DNA from: Shinella zoogloeoides
Lineage (GTDB): Bacteria > Pseudomonadota > Alphaproteobacteria > Rhizobiales > Rhizobiaceae
DNA: 64,000 bases
Direction: 5' to 3'
Assembly (NCBI RefSeq): GCF_033705735.1
Contig: NZ_CP131130.1
Span: 2,173,001 to 2,237,000, forward strand
The translations under genes and the position numbers were made by a program. Positions within the stretch are counted from its first letter, which is position 1. Each line of letters opens with the position of its first letter. Below the pieces are notes generated by a model that was given only the letters and a program-made list of their open reading frames with translations, made no database searches and was not told the origin of the DNA. Positions 7,765-16,228 of this stretch are shown here, in pieces.

Positions 7765-8577
7765 ATGCCGCCCCTTGATTTCGCCCTCAACCACATGACG
7801 GCCCCCGGCCTCAAGCTGGACGCCTTCTTCGCCCTTGCCGTCTCCCTCGGCATGAAGGCGGTGGAGATTCGCAACGACCTCGACGGCAACGCCATCCTCG
7901 ACGGCACGACGCCGGCCGAGGTGAAGGCGCTCGCCGAGCGCCACGGCGTCACGATCATCTCGATCAACGCGCTCCAGCGCTTCAACGAGTGGACGCCCGC
8001 CCGCGCCGCCGAGGCGAAGGACCTCATCGACTATGCCAGCGCCTGCGGCGCCCGCGCGCTGGTGCTCGTGCCGAAGAACGACGGCACCGGCCAGGTCGAC
8101 GGCGAGCGGCAGGAGAACCTGCGCACCGCTTTGACGGCCCTGAAGCCCCTGCTCGACGCCGCCGGCATCACCGGCCTCGTCGAGCCGCTCGGCTTCGAGG
8201 TCTGCTCGCTGCGCTCCAAGCGCGAGGCGGCCGAGGCGATCCGCGCCGTCGGCGGCGAAGCGACGTTCCGCCTGGTGCACGACACGTTCCACCACCACCT
8301 TGCCGGCGAGCCCGATCTCTTCGCCGGCCTCACCGGCCTTGTGCACATTTCCGGTGTCGAGGACCCGGCGGTCTCCGTTTCCGACATGCGCGACGGCCAC
8401 CGCGTCCTCGTCGGCCCGAAGGATCGCCTCGACAATGCCGGCCAGATCAAGGCCCTGCTGGCCGCCGGCTATGCCGGGCCGCTCTCCTTCGAGCCCTTCT
8501 CGCCTTCGGTCCACGACGTCGCGGACCCGAAGGCCGCCGTTGCCGAAAGCGTCGCGTTCCTCAGAGCAAATATCTGA
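7765..8577 (+). CDS. iolI: IolI/MocC-like sugar-phosphate-isomerase-fold enzyme (inosose isomerase)
   Basis: 270 aa, AP-endonuclease-2-like TIM barrel. It resembles IolI, which interconverts 2-keto-myo-inositol and 1-keto-D-chiro-inositol. IolI-type landmarks are VEIRNDLDG, HGVTIISINALQRFNEW, LVEPLGFE (metal Glu), LVHDTFHHH (metal Asp), VHISGVEDP (metal His) and LSFEPFSP (final Glu). GGAGG precedes the ATG at 7765. Rhizobial MocC has the same fold, so either name could apply. A terminator follows it, separating it from the transporter genes. Confidence 0.8.
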   Translation: MPPLDFALNHMTAPGLKLDAFFALAVSLGMKAVEIRNDLDGNAILDGTTPAEVKALAERHGVTIISINALQRFNEWTPARAAEAKDLIDYASACGARALVLVPKNDGTGQVDGERQENLRTALTALKPLLDAAGITGLVEPLGFEVCSLRSKREAAEAIRAVGGEATFRLVHDTFHHHLAGEPDLFAGLTGLVHISGVEDPAVSVSDMRDGHRVLVGPKDRLDNAGQIKALLAAGYAGPLSFEPFSPSVHDVADPKAAVAESVAFLRANI

Positions 8578-8585
8578 AAAGCCTC

Positions 8586-8614
8586 ATGCCGGCGGCCCCG
8601 CCGCCGGCATTTTT
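8586..8614 (+). terminator. Rho-independent terminator after the isomerase gene
   Basis: Ten-base-pair GC-rich stem (ATGCCGGCGG / CCGCCGGCAT) with a 5-nt loop and TTTT immediately after, 8 bp beyond the stop codon. It implies that the ABC transporter genes downstream use their own promoter. Confidence 0.8.
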
Positions 8615-8678
8615 CCCCAGGCCTCGGAGCTTGCCCTATCGCAGAAATGGAACGGGCTTGACGTCTCGGGCAGAAAAT

Positions 8679-8704
8679 GGAATAAACATTCCGCAATACG
8701 GAAT
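8679..8704. promoter_or_regulatory. Candidate IolR (RpiR-type) box upstream of the inositol transporter
   Basis: GGAA-TAAACA-TTCC at 8679-8692 matches the GGAA-N6-TTCC motif I recall being described for Sinorhizobium IolR. It overlaps a second dyad, ATTCCG-CAATA-CGGAAT at 8688-8704. The site is about 130 bp upstream of the binding-protein gene, where a promoter is expected after the terminator at 8586-8614. No iolR gene is in the window. Confidence 0.55.
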
Positions 8705-8831
8705 TCGCGGTTTGTTTATTCTGTTTTGGCCTTTTGCATCCCGGGAGGAGCAGGGGGCGGGCCGTCCCGCAAGGGCGGTCATCCGGTTGATCTGTGGTGC
8801 CGCCGGACACCATGTTGAGGAGGAGAACAAC

Positions 8832-9761
8832 ATGAAAAAATTCATTCTTGGTTCGGCGCTCGCCGTCATGATGTCCACGGCCGCCCATGCCGAAACGATC
8901 GGCGTTTCCATGGCGCTGTTCGACGACAACTTCCTGACCGTCCTGCGCAACGGCATGTCCGACTATGCCAAGACGCTCGACGGCGTCGAGCTGCAGATCG
9001 AGGACGCCCAGAACGACGTCGCCAAGCAGCAGAGCCAGGTCCAGAACTTCATCGCCTCGGGCGTCAGCGCCATCATCGTGAACCCGGTCGATACCGACGC
9101 GACCGCCGCGCTCTCCAAGGCTGCCGCCGATGCCGGCATTCCGCTGGTCTACGTCAACCGCGAGCCGGCCAACATCAACGAACTGCCGGAAAAGCAGGCC
9201 TTCGTCGCCTCCAACGAGCAGGAATCCGGCACGCTGGAAACCAAGGAAGTCTGCCGCCTGCTGAACGGCAAGGGCAAGGTCGTCGTCATGATGGGCGAGC
9301 TTTCCAACCAGGCCGCCCGCATGCGCACGCAGGACGTCAAGGACGTCATCGCCACCGACGAATGCAAGGGCCTCGAGATCGTCGAGGAGCAGACCGCCAA
9401 CTGGTCGCGCACGCAGGGCTCGGACCTGATGACCAACTGGCTCTCCGCCGGCGTGGAATTCGATGCCGTCATCTCCAACAATGACGAAATGGCCATCGGC
9501 GCGATCCAGGCCCTGAAGGCCGCCGGCCGCTCGATGGACAGCGTCGTTGTCGCCGGTGTCGACGCCACGCAGGACGCGCTCGCCGCCATGGCTGCCGGCG
9601 ACCTCGACGCCACCGTGTTCCAGGATGCCGCCGGCCAGGGCAAGGGCTCGGTCGACGCCGCGCTGAAGCTCGCCAAGGGCGAGAAGGTGGATACCAAGGT
9701 CTATATCCCCTTCCAGCTGGTGACCCCGGCGAACATCGCCGACTTCCAGGCGAAGAACTGA
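8832..9761 (+). CDS. Periplasmic substrate-binding protein, inositol-type ABC importer
   Basis: 309 aa, a ribose/galactose-type (PBP-I) binding protein. Residues 1-22 are a signal peptide (MKKFILGSALAVMMSTAAHA). Landmarks are GVSMALFDDNFLTVLRNGM, GVSAIIVNPVDTDAT, IPLVYVNREPA, FDAVISNNDEMAIGAIQALK and VAGVDATQDAL. GAGGAGGAG precedes the ATG. The best guess of ligand is myo-inositol (IbpA/IntA class), or rhizopine (MocB class), because the operon ends with an inositol dehydrogenase. Ligand choice is inference. Confidence 0.85.
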   Translation: MKKFILGSALAVMMSTAAHAETIGVSMALFDDNFLTVLRNGMSDYAKTLDGVELQIEDAQNDVAKQQSQVQNFIASGVSAIIVNPVDTDATAALSKAAADAGIPLVYVNREPANINELPEKQAFVASNEQESGTLETKEVCRLLNGKGKVVVMMGELSNQAARMRTQDVKDVIATDECKGLEIVEEQTANWSRTQGSDLMTNWLSAGVEFDAVISNNDEMAIGAIQALKAAGRSMDSVVVAGVDATQDALAAMAAGDLDATVFQDAAGQGKGSVDAALKLAKGEKVDTKVYIPFQLVTPANIADFQAKN

Positions 9762-9802
9762 CCGGCTCGCCGGCAAACGATAAAACTGCCAGATTGATCC
9801 AG

Positions 9803-9832
9803 GGACGCGCGCACGCCTGCGTGCGCGCGTCC
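9803..9832 (+). repeat. Intercistronic stem-loop between binding-protein and ATPase genes
   Basis: A 12-bp stem (GGACGCGCGCAC / GTGCGCGCGTCC) with a 6-nt loop in the 106-bp gap, without a T run. This is the usual place for a hairpin that protects the binding-protein message from 3' decay or reduces read-through, giving more binding protein than membrane components. Confidence 0.6.
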
Positions 9833-9867
9833 GACCCGTTTCAGATGCTCCGGGAGGGAGGAACACG

Positions 9868-11406
9868 ATGGTCAGCCCGACCACCATGGCCGCGGTTCGT
9901 GCAAGCGGCGCCATTCCGAATGCGGAATATCTTCTGTCCGCGGAAGGCATCCGCAAGGAATTCCCCGGCGTCGTCGCGCTCGACGACGTCCAGTTCAAGC
10001 TGAAGCGCGGCACCGTGCATGCCCTGATGGGCGAGAACGGCGCCGGCAAATCCACCCTGATGAAGATCCTCGCCGGCATCTACACGCCCGATCAGGGCGA
10101 GGTGCTGCTGAAGGGCCAGAAGATCCGGCTCGCATCGCCGCTCGACGCGCTGGAGAATGGCATCGCCATGATCCATCAGGAACTGAACCTGATGCCCTTC
10201 ATGACGGTCGCGGAAAACATCTGGATCCGCCGCGAGCCGAAGAACCGCTTCGGCTTCGTCGACCACGGCGAGATGAATCGCAAGACGGCCGCCCTCTTCA
10301 AGCGTCTCAACATCGCGATGGACCCGGAAACGCAGGTCCGCGACCTTTCCGTCGCCAACCGCCAGATGGTCGAGATCGCCAAAGCCGTCTCCTACGAGAG
10401 CGACGTCCTCATCATGGACGAGCCGACTTCGGCCCTGACGGAGCGCGAGGTGGAGCATCTCTTCACCATCATCCGGGACCTGCGCTCGCAGGGCATCGGC
10501 ATCGTCTACATCACCCACAAGATGAACGAGCTGTTCGAGATCGCCGACGAATTCTCGGTGTTCCGCGACGGCAAGTATATCGGCACCCACGCCTCGACCG
10601 ACGTGACGCGCGACGACATCATCCGCATGATGGTCGGCCGCGAGATCACCCAGATGTTCCCGAAGGAGGAAGTGCCGATCGGCGACGTCGTCCTGTCGGT
10701 GAAGAACCTCACCCTCAAGGGCGTCTTCCACGACGTTTCCTTCGACGTGCGCGCCGGTGAGATCCTCGGCCTCGCCGGCCTCGTCGGCTCGGGCCGCTCG
10801 AATGTCGCAGAGACGATCTTCGGCGTGACGCCCGCCACCTCCGGCACGATCTCGATCAACGGCAAGGAAGTCGCGATCGACAGCCCGAACACGGCGATCA
10901 AGCATCGCATGGCGTTCCTGACGGAGGACCGCAAGGACACCGGCTGTCTCCTGATCCTCGATATCCTGGAAAACATGCAGATCGCCGTCCTGCAGGACAA
11001 GTTCGTCAAGAACGGCTTCGTCCAGGAGGGCGCGCTGAGCAAGGTCTGCGAGGAGATGAGCCGGAAGCTGCGCGTCAAGACGCCGAACCTTTCCGAGCGG
11101 ATCGAGAACCTTTCGGGCGGCAACCAGCAGAAGGTGCTGATCGGCCGCTGGCTGCTCACCAATCCGCGCATCCTCATCCTCGACGAGCCGACGCGCGGCA
11201 TCGATGTCGGCGCGAAGGCGGAAATCCACCGCTTCGTCACGGAGCTCGCCCGCGACGGCGTCGCCGTCATCATGATCTCGTCGGAAATGCCGGAAGTGCT
11301 CGGCATGAGCGACCGCGTCATGGTCATGCACGAGGGCCGCGTCACCGGCATCCTCGACCGCGCCGAGGCGACGCAGGTCAGGGTGATGGAACTGGCGGCC
11401 CAGTGA
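9868..11406 (+). CDS. ABC transporter ATPase, two-domain sugar/inositol type
   Basis: 512 aa with two ABC domains, the size usual for RbsA/MglA/IatA proteins. Domain 1: Walker [10 protein letters not shown], Walker [12 protein letters not shown] and a non-canonical signature [15 protein letters not shown]. Domain 2: atypical Walker A region [16 protein letters not shown], signature [15 protein letters not shown], Walker [16 protein letters not shown]. It powers uptake with the permease 49 bp downstream. GGGAGGGAGGAA precedes the ATG. The degenerate second P-loop is normal for this family. Confidence 0.92.
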   Translation: MVSPTTMAAVRASGAIPNAEYLLSAEGIRKEFPGVVALDDVQFKLKRGTVHALMGENGAGKSTLMKILAGIYTPDQGEVLLKGQKIRLASPLDALENGIAMIHQELNLMPFMTVAENIWIRREPKNRFGFVDHGEMNRKTAALFKRLNIAMDPETQVRDLSVANRQMVEIAKAVSYESDVLIMDEPTSALTEREVEHLFTIIRDLRSQGIGIVYITHKMNELFEIADEFSVFRDGKYIGTHASTDVTRDDIIRMMVGREITQMFPKEEVPIGDVVLSVKNLTLKGVFHDVSFDVRAGEILGLAGLVGSGRSNVAETIFGVTPATSGTISINGKEVAIDSPNTAIKHRMAFLTEDRKDTGCLLILDILENMQIAVLQDKFVKNGFVQEGALSKVCEEMSRKLRVKTPNLSERIENLSGGNQQKVLIGRWLLTNPRILILDEPTRGIDVGAKAEIHRFVTELARDGVAVIMISSEMPEVLGMSDRVMVMHEGRVTGILDRAEATQVRVMELAAQ

Positions 11407-11455
11407 ACCCGGCCAGTAAGTTCAGGGCCGCCGAGCGGCCGCAAGGGAGGTAATC

Positions 11456-12475
11456 ATGAGCACGAATTCCGCAGCGCAGGCCCAGGTCGCCGCGCAGAAA
11501 TCTGCCCGCCGGCTGCCGCCGGAACTCAACATCTTTCTCGTCCTCGTCGGCATCGCGCTGGTCTACGAGATCCTCGGCTGGATCTTCGTCGGCCAGAGCT
11601 TCCTGATGAACTCGCAGCGCCTGACGATCATCATCCTGCAGGTCTCGGTCATCGGCATCATCGCCGTCGGGGTGACGCAGGTCATCATCACCGGGGGCAT
11701 CGACCTGTCGTCCGGCTCGGTGGTCGGCATGACGGCGATGTTCACCGCCTCGCTCGCCCAGGCCTCGACATGGCCGCGCGCGCTCTATCCCTCGCTGACC
11801 GACCTTCCGGTCATCGTGCCGGTTGCCGTCGGCATCGGCGTCGGCCTGCTGGCCGGCATCGTCAACGGCCAGCTCATCGCCAAGACCAAGATCCCGCCCT
11901 TCATCGCCACACTCGGCATGATGGTGTCCGCCCGCGGCATTTCCAAGTGGTACACCAAGGGCCAGCCGGTCTCCGGCCTCACCGAGCAGTTCAACTTCAT
12001 CGGCACCGGCATCTGGCCCGTCGTGATCTTCCTCGTCGTCGCGGTGATCTTCCACATCGCGCTGCGCTACACCCGCTACGGCAAGTTCACCTATGCCATC
12101 GGCGCGAACGTGCAGGCCGCCCGCGTCTCCGGTATCAACGTCGAATCCCATCTGGTGAAGGTCTATGCCATCGCCGGGGCGCTTGCCGGTCTTGCCGGCG
12201 TCGTCACCGCGGCGAGAGCCCAGACCGCGCAGGCCGGCATGGGCGTGATGTACGAACTCGACGCCATCGCCGCGACCGTCATCGGCGGCACCTCGCTTGC
12301 CGGCGGCGTCGGCCGCATCACCGGCACGGTCATCGGCACCGTCATCCTCGGCGTCATGACATCGGGCTTTACCTTCCTGCGCGTCGATGCTTTCTACCAG
12401 GAGATCGTCAAGGGCGTGATCATCGTGGCCGCCGTCGTCGTCGACGTCTACCGCCAGAAGAAGCGCAAGGTCTGA
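11456..12475 (+). CDS. ABC transporter permease, inositol type
   Basis: 339 aa, a BPD_transp_2 (RbsC-like) permease with about nine hydrophobic segments. It carries the typical family stretch VTQVIITGGIDLSSGSVVGM and the later IGGTSLAGGVGRITGTVIGT. It forms the membrane channel for the ATPase encoded just upstream. GGGAGG lies at the right distance from the ATG at 11456. It is the third gene of the importer, followed after 101 bp by the inositol dehydrogenase gene. Confidence 0.92.
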   Translation: MSTNSAAQAQVAAQKSARRLPPELNIFLVLVGIALVYEILGWIFVGQSFLMNSQRLTIIILQVSVIGIIAVGVTQVIITGGIDLSSGSVVGMTAMFTASLAQASTWPRALYPSLTDLPVIVPVAVGIGVGLLAGIVNGQLIAKTKIPPFIATLGMMVSARGISKWYTKGQPVSGLTEQFNFIGTGIWPVVIFLVVAVIFHIALRYTRYGKFTYAIGANVQAARVSGINVESHLVKVYAIAGALAGLAGVVTAARAQTAQAGMGVMYELDAIAATVIGGTSLAGGVGRITGTVIGTVILGVMTSGFTFLRVDAFYQEIVKGVIIVAAVVVDVYRQKKRKV

Positions 12476-12484
12476 TTCCAATCT

Positions 12485-12530
12485 CCGCGGCCCCGGCCGC
12501 GGCGCCTTCGCGGGGCGAGCGCATCGCCCC
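12485..12530 (+). repeat. Two stem-loops in the permease-dehydrogenase gap
   Basis: CCGCGGCC-CC-GGCCGCGG (12485-12502) and GGGGCGA-GCGCA-TCGCCCC (12512-12530) lie back to back, with no T run. They may tune expression of the dehydrogenase relative to the importer. They are not convincing terminators. Confidence 0.45.
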
Positions 12531-12576
12531 GTCCCTCCCCGCCGGCGCTGCCGGCAGTATACCAGAGAGAATGAAG

Positions 12577-13569
12577 ATGACTGTGAGATTTGGTCTTCTC
12601 GGCGCCGGCCGCATCGGCAAGGTCCACGCCAAGGCCGTGACCGGCAATCCCGATGCCGTGCTCGTCGCCGTCGCCGATGCCTTTCCCGCCGCCGCCGATG
12701 CCATCGCCAAGCAGTATGGCTGCGAGGTCCGCACCATCGAGGCGATCGAAGCCGCCAAGGACATCGACGCCGTCGTGATCTGCACGCCGACCGACACCCA
12801 TGCCGATCTCATCGAGCGCTTCTCCCGCGCCGGCAAGGCCATCTTCTGCGAAAAGCCCATCGACCTCGACGTCGACCGCGTCCGCGCCTGCATGAAGGTC
12901 GTGGACGAGACCAAGGGCAAGCTGATGGTCGGCTTCAACCGCCGCTTCGACCCGCATTTCATGGCCGTCCGCAAGGCCATCGACGACGGCAAGATCGGCG
13001 ACGTCGAGATGGTGACGATCACCTCGCGCGACCCCGGCGCCCCGCCGGTCGACTATATCAAGCGCTCCGGCGGCATCTTCCGCGACATGACGATCCACGA
13101 CTTCGACATGGCCCGCTTCCTGCTGGGCGAAGAGGTCGCCTCGGTCTCGGCGACGGCCGCCGTGCTGGTCGATCCGGAAATCGGCAAGGCCGGCGATTAT
13201 GACAGCGTCTCCGTCATCCTGCAGACGAAGTCCGGCAGGCAGGCGATCATCTCGAACTCCCGCCGCGCCACCTACGGCTACGACCAGCGCATCGAGGTGC
13301 ACGGCTCCAAGGGCGTCGTCTCCGCCGAGAACCAGCGCCCGGTCTCCATCGAGATCGCCAACGGCGACGGCTACACCCGCCCGCCGCTGCACGATTTCTT
13401 CATGACCCGCTACACCGAAGCCTATGCCAACGAGATCGCGGCCTTCATCGCCGCCATCGAGAAGGGCGCCGCCATCTCGCCCTCCGGCGCCGACGGCCTC
13501 GCCGCCCTCGCGCTGGCCGATGCGGCCGTGAAGTCGGTGGAAGAAAAGCGCCAGATCGCCGTCGGCTGA
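12577..13569 (+). CDS. idhA: Inositol 2-dehydrogenase (Gfo/Idh/MocA family)
   Basis: 330 aa. NAD-binding Rossmann site FGLLGAGRIGKVHAKAV at the N-terminus, the family EKP motif in FCEKPIDLDVDRV (catalytic Lys), and the D-x3-H pair in FRDMTIHDFDMARFLLGEE. It oxidises myo-inositol to 2-keto-myo-inositol (inosose), the first catabolic step, and in rhizobia it is also needed for rhizopine use. Two ATGs are in frame (12571 and 12577); I chose the second because AGAGAGA ends only one base before the first. It ends the operon, followed by a strong terminator. Confidence 0.9.
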   Translation: MTVRFGLLGAGRIGKVHAKAVTGNPDAVLVAVADAFPAAADAIAKQYGCEVRTIEAIEAAKDIDAVVICTPTDTHADLIERFSRAGKAIFCEKPIDLDVDRVRACMKVVDETKGKLMVGFNRRFDPHFMAVRKAIDDGKIGDVEMVTITSRDPGAPPVDYIKRSGGIFRDMTIHDFDMARFLLGEEVASVSATAAVLVDPEIGKAGDYDSVSVILQTKSGRQAIISNSRRATYGYDQRIEVHGSKGVVSAENQRPVSIEIANGDGYTRPPLHDFFMTRYTEAYANEIAAFIAAIEKGAAISPSGADGLAALALADAAVKSVEEKRQIAVG

Positions 13570-13592
13570 CGGAAGACGACTCCCAAGCAACT

Positions 13593-13624
13593 GGCCGGGC
13601 AGAAAAAGCGCCCGGCCTTTTTTG
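13593..13624 (+). terminator. Rho-independent terminator of the inositol operon
   Basis: GGCCGGGC / GCCCGGCC stem with a 9-nt A-rich loop followed by TTTTTTG. It starts 24 bp after the idhA stop. Confidence 0.9.
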
Positions 13625-13849
13625 TTACGCTGAGATTAGCTCCACTGAGCCGATTTGAAGCGATAGCGCGAGCAACCAAATAGGCGGAGGTTTTCGTCCT
13701 CTACCTCAAAACGCTATTCTCCAAGCTCATATGCTATCCACAAATACGGCCTCAAGATGCTCAACGTCTCGCAGGCGAAGGTGTCACGTGGTTATTAAAC
13801 TTTGCCTCCAAATTCAGGCGTGCAATCCTGCGCTGGAGGAAGACGGCAG

Positions 13850-14689
13850 ATGTTTCAAAAACTCGATTCCAATCAAGTCAGTGCACCTCAATCACAATTT
13901 TTGCCCGGCCCTGTGCCTCAATTGCTTTGGATATCTACAGACGAGTTCGTCGTAGATGATACCTATCAAAGAGAGATCGGGCGCCGTGGTCGCGCCAACA
14001 TTCAACACATTGCCGAACACTTCGACTGATCCAAGTTTGCACCGGTGATCGTCGCCCCAGTAGAGGGTGGCTTATATGCAATCGTAGATGGCCAGCATCG
14101 CACAACCGCTGCGATGCTTCGCGGCATTGAGAAAGTGCCATGCCAAGTTGTTCAGGCAGACCGAGCACAGCAAGCGGCTGCATATGCTGCAGTAAATGGA
14201 AACATCACCAAAACCACCCCACAGCAATTGTTTCACGCTAAGCTTACTGCTGGGAATAAAGAGGCTCAAGAACTTGCGGAAGCATGCTCTGCAGCAGGCG
14301 TAGAAATTTCACGGCGCAATCTCATTCTCGCAAAAATGAAAGTAGGGCAAACGCTAGCTGTTCGCGCGTTAAGTCGTTGCTTGTGCGAATACGGTCGAGA
14401 AACCTTGATCACTGCACTTCAGTGCATCACTGAAACCGCAGACGGCAACGCAGGATTTGTAAGAGCAACGATCATTGAAGGACTTTGTGAAGCCTTGCAT
14501 GAAAGCTCTCGGCGCGACGCTGGCGAGGCCCTCCTTAGAGCAATGGATGGGTTTTCTTTCCCTGATGTCTGGGGAGAGATTACGGATGGGCGCGATCAAA
14601 TTTTCCCCGCAACCGTCCGCCGGCTATTCGTGGAAAAAGTCATTGAACATCTAAAAGCACACGACACGCCCTCTCAGCAGGCGGCATGA
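13850..14689 (+). pseudogene. ParB-like (ParB/Srx-fold) protein gene interrupted by one in-frame TGA
   Basis: Reading from the ATG at 13850 (GGAGG nine nt upstream), one frame runs to 14689 with a single internal stop, TGA at 14027-14029. Around it the protein reads RANIQHIAEHFD-stop-SKFAPVIVAPVEGG, where Trp (TGG) is expected. Next come the ParB-type motif IVDGQHRTTAAMLRG and VPCQVV, then a helical C-terminus. Without the stop it would be about 279 aa, a single-domain ParB-like protein as found on mobile or phage-derived DNA. The DNA from about 13625 to 14700 is clearly more AT-rich than its neighbours and no partner genes remain. A one-base loss-of-function event or sequencing error is likelier than programmed read-through. 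A GTG at 14045 could restart the second part. Confidence 0.72.
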
Positions 14690-14706
14690 GATCTTTGGTA
14701 GAAAAT

Positions 14707-14728
14707 GGGCTCGCCCTTCGGCGAGCCC
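14707..14728 (-). terminator. Terminator of the ROK regulator gene
   Basis: Nine-base-pair stem GGGCTCGCC / GGCGAGCCC with a 4-nt loop; read on the minus strand it is followed by ATTTTCT. It lies 36 bp beyond the stop of the leftward regulator gene. It also separates that gene from the ParB-like remnant. Confidence 0.65.
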
Positions 14729-14763
14729 CGCCCCTCAAACAGAGAAAGTAGGCTTACACACCA

Positions 14764-15984
14764 TTACTCACCGACGGTCCGCGCCGCGATGATGTCATGG
14801 TCCATCTCCGCCAATGCCCGGTCGAGATGCCCCTCCAGCACCAGCGTCGCCTCCTCCGGCACGACGGTGATCGGCGGCGCGCCGAAGAGGCGGACCTGCT
14901 GCGACTGCGCCAGCCCCTCCTCGAGACCGCGCCGCATGAGATCGAAATAGCGCGTGCCGGGGCCGGTGATGGCGATGGGCATGCTCTCGTGGAGGCTGAC
15001 CATGCGCGACAGCCCCTGCCCCAGCGCAAGGCCGGCCTGGCGGAAGGCATATTCCGACATGCGATGCCCCTGCCGGGCCCGAAGCGCGATCTTGTCCATC
15101 TCGGCCAGCGGCACGAACTTGGCGGGAATCGTATCCGGCGGCACCTCGAAGGCCGTGCGCAGGATGCCGTAGAAGCCGGCTGAAGCCTCGATGCACCCCT
15201 GCGAACCGCAGCGGCACAGCTTGCCGTCCGACGAATTCAGCATGTGCCCGAAATTCGGCGCGGTTACCGACAACTCGCCGGAGCGGTCGAACCGCGCGAT
15301 GCCGAGGCCGATACTGTGGCCGAGCGACAGCGCGGCGACCGCTTGCAGGTTTTCCATGCCGGCCCGCTCCATGCGCAGCGCCATGGCATGCGCGACGAGC
15401 AGCGTCTCGTTGCTGAGCAGGATCTTCGCCCGCCAGTGCGGCTGGAGCAGCGCGGCGAAATCCACCTGCCGCGAACCGAAGATCGGCGACCAGACGAGCC
15501 GCGCAAGCGCCGGGTCGACGAGCCCCTTGCTGCTGATCGAAACGACGAGCACGTCTTCCCGCGCGATCCGCGACCGGCTCGCAAGCTTCTCCAGCGCCGC
15601 CACGAAGGCTGCCGCAAAGGGCTCCGTCGAGCTGTCCGCATGGTTGCGCGCTTCCTCGAACCGGTCGATCAGCGTGCCGCCATAGTCCGCCAGCGAATAT
15701 TGCACGATGTCGGAGGAAATGCGCACTGCGATGAGATAGCCGGCCGCGCGCCGCTGGCCGAAGATGACGCGGGGCCGCCCGCGCATTGCGGTCGCCTGCT
15801 GCTCGCGCCGCTCCAGCACATCGGCCTTTTCAAGCTCAGCCGTGATAGCCGAGACGGTCGCCGAGGCAAGGCCGGTATGCTGGGAAATGTCGGTATGGGC
15901 GAGCGGTCCATGCCGGCGCAGCGAGGCGAGCACGAGCGCGCTGTTCTGCTGACGCACAAGCTCCGTGCTCGACTTCACCAGCAT
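14764..15984 (-). CDS. xylR: ROK-family repressor of the xylose operon (XylR-like)
   Basis: 406 aa from the ATG at 15984. A MarR-like winged HTH (HTDISQHTGLASATVSAITA) is followed by a ROK domain with the Cys zinc cluster C-R-C-G-x2-G-C in KLCRCGSQGCIEAS. The sugar-kinase-like ATP site is degenerate (VVSISSKGLVDPA). The reading frame stays open to an ATG at 16098, but that start has no ribosome site, and ROK regulators usually begin just ahead of VRQQN. Divergence from xylFHG with a perfect dyad between them supports a xylose-responsive repressor. Confidence 0.85.
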   Translation of the reverse strand: MLVKSSTELVRQQNSALVLASLRRHGPLAHTDISQHTGLASATVSAITAELEKADVLERREQQATAMRGRPRVIFGQRRAAGYLIAVRISSDIVQYSLADYGGTLIDRFEEARNHADSSTEPFAAAFVAALEKLASRSRIAREDVLVVSISSKGLVDPALARLVWSPIFGSRQVDFAALLQPHWRAKILLSNETLLVAHAMALRMERAGMENLQAVAALSLGHSIGLGIARFDRSGELSVTAPNFGHMLNSSDGKLCRCGSQGCIEASAGFYGILRTAFEVPPDTIPAKFVPLAEMDKIALRARQGHRMSEYAFRQAGLALGQGLSRMVSLHESMPIAITGPGTRYFDLMRRGLEEGLAQSQQVRLFGAPPITVVPEEATLVLEGHLDRALAEMDHDIIAARTVGE

Positions 15985-16101
15985 CGCCTGTTTCCGCCCG
16001 CTTTCATGAGATGCAACACATGCCCCTCCAAAGCACCTGTCACGCCGCCGTTCAAGAGCCGTCAAAGCCTTGTTGACAGCCTTCGAAACATCTGACATTT
16101 A

Positions 16102-16122
16102 TTTTCTCGACTGTCGAGAAAA
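16102..16122. promoter_or_regulatory. Perfect 21-bp operator palindrome between the ROK gene and xylF
   Basis: TTTTCTCGAC and GTCGAGAAAA flank a single central T with no mismatch. It sits in the divergent promoter, about 107 bp before xylF and 118 bp before the chosen ROK start. It is the best candidate for the repressor binding site and could regulate both directions. Confidence 0.75.
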
Positions 16123-16228
16123 AAGTCCCGGCGTGTCGGGAGGGGTTATCGAGACAGTGTTATCGTGGCCGGTCGTTGAAAGGACGGGATTCGTCCAGGC
16201 GGCCGGTGTTCACTTGGGAGGAGATAAG

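Noticed and set aside
13679..13801. Open fragment ending YGLKMLNVSQAKVSRGY upstream of the ParB-like gene
   Set aside because: It reads a little like a protein C-terminus from a mobile element, but it is too short, has no start and cannot be tied to a family by eye.
14027..14029. Selenocysteine or programmed read-through at the TGA in the ParB-like gene
   Set aside because: The expected residue is Trp, ParB-like proteins are not selenoproteins, and no SECIS-like hairpin was apparent after the codon.
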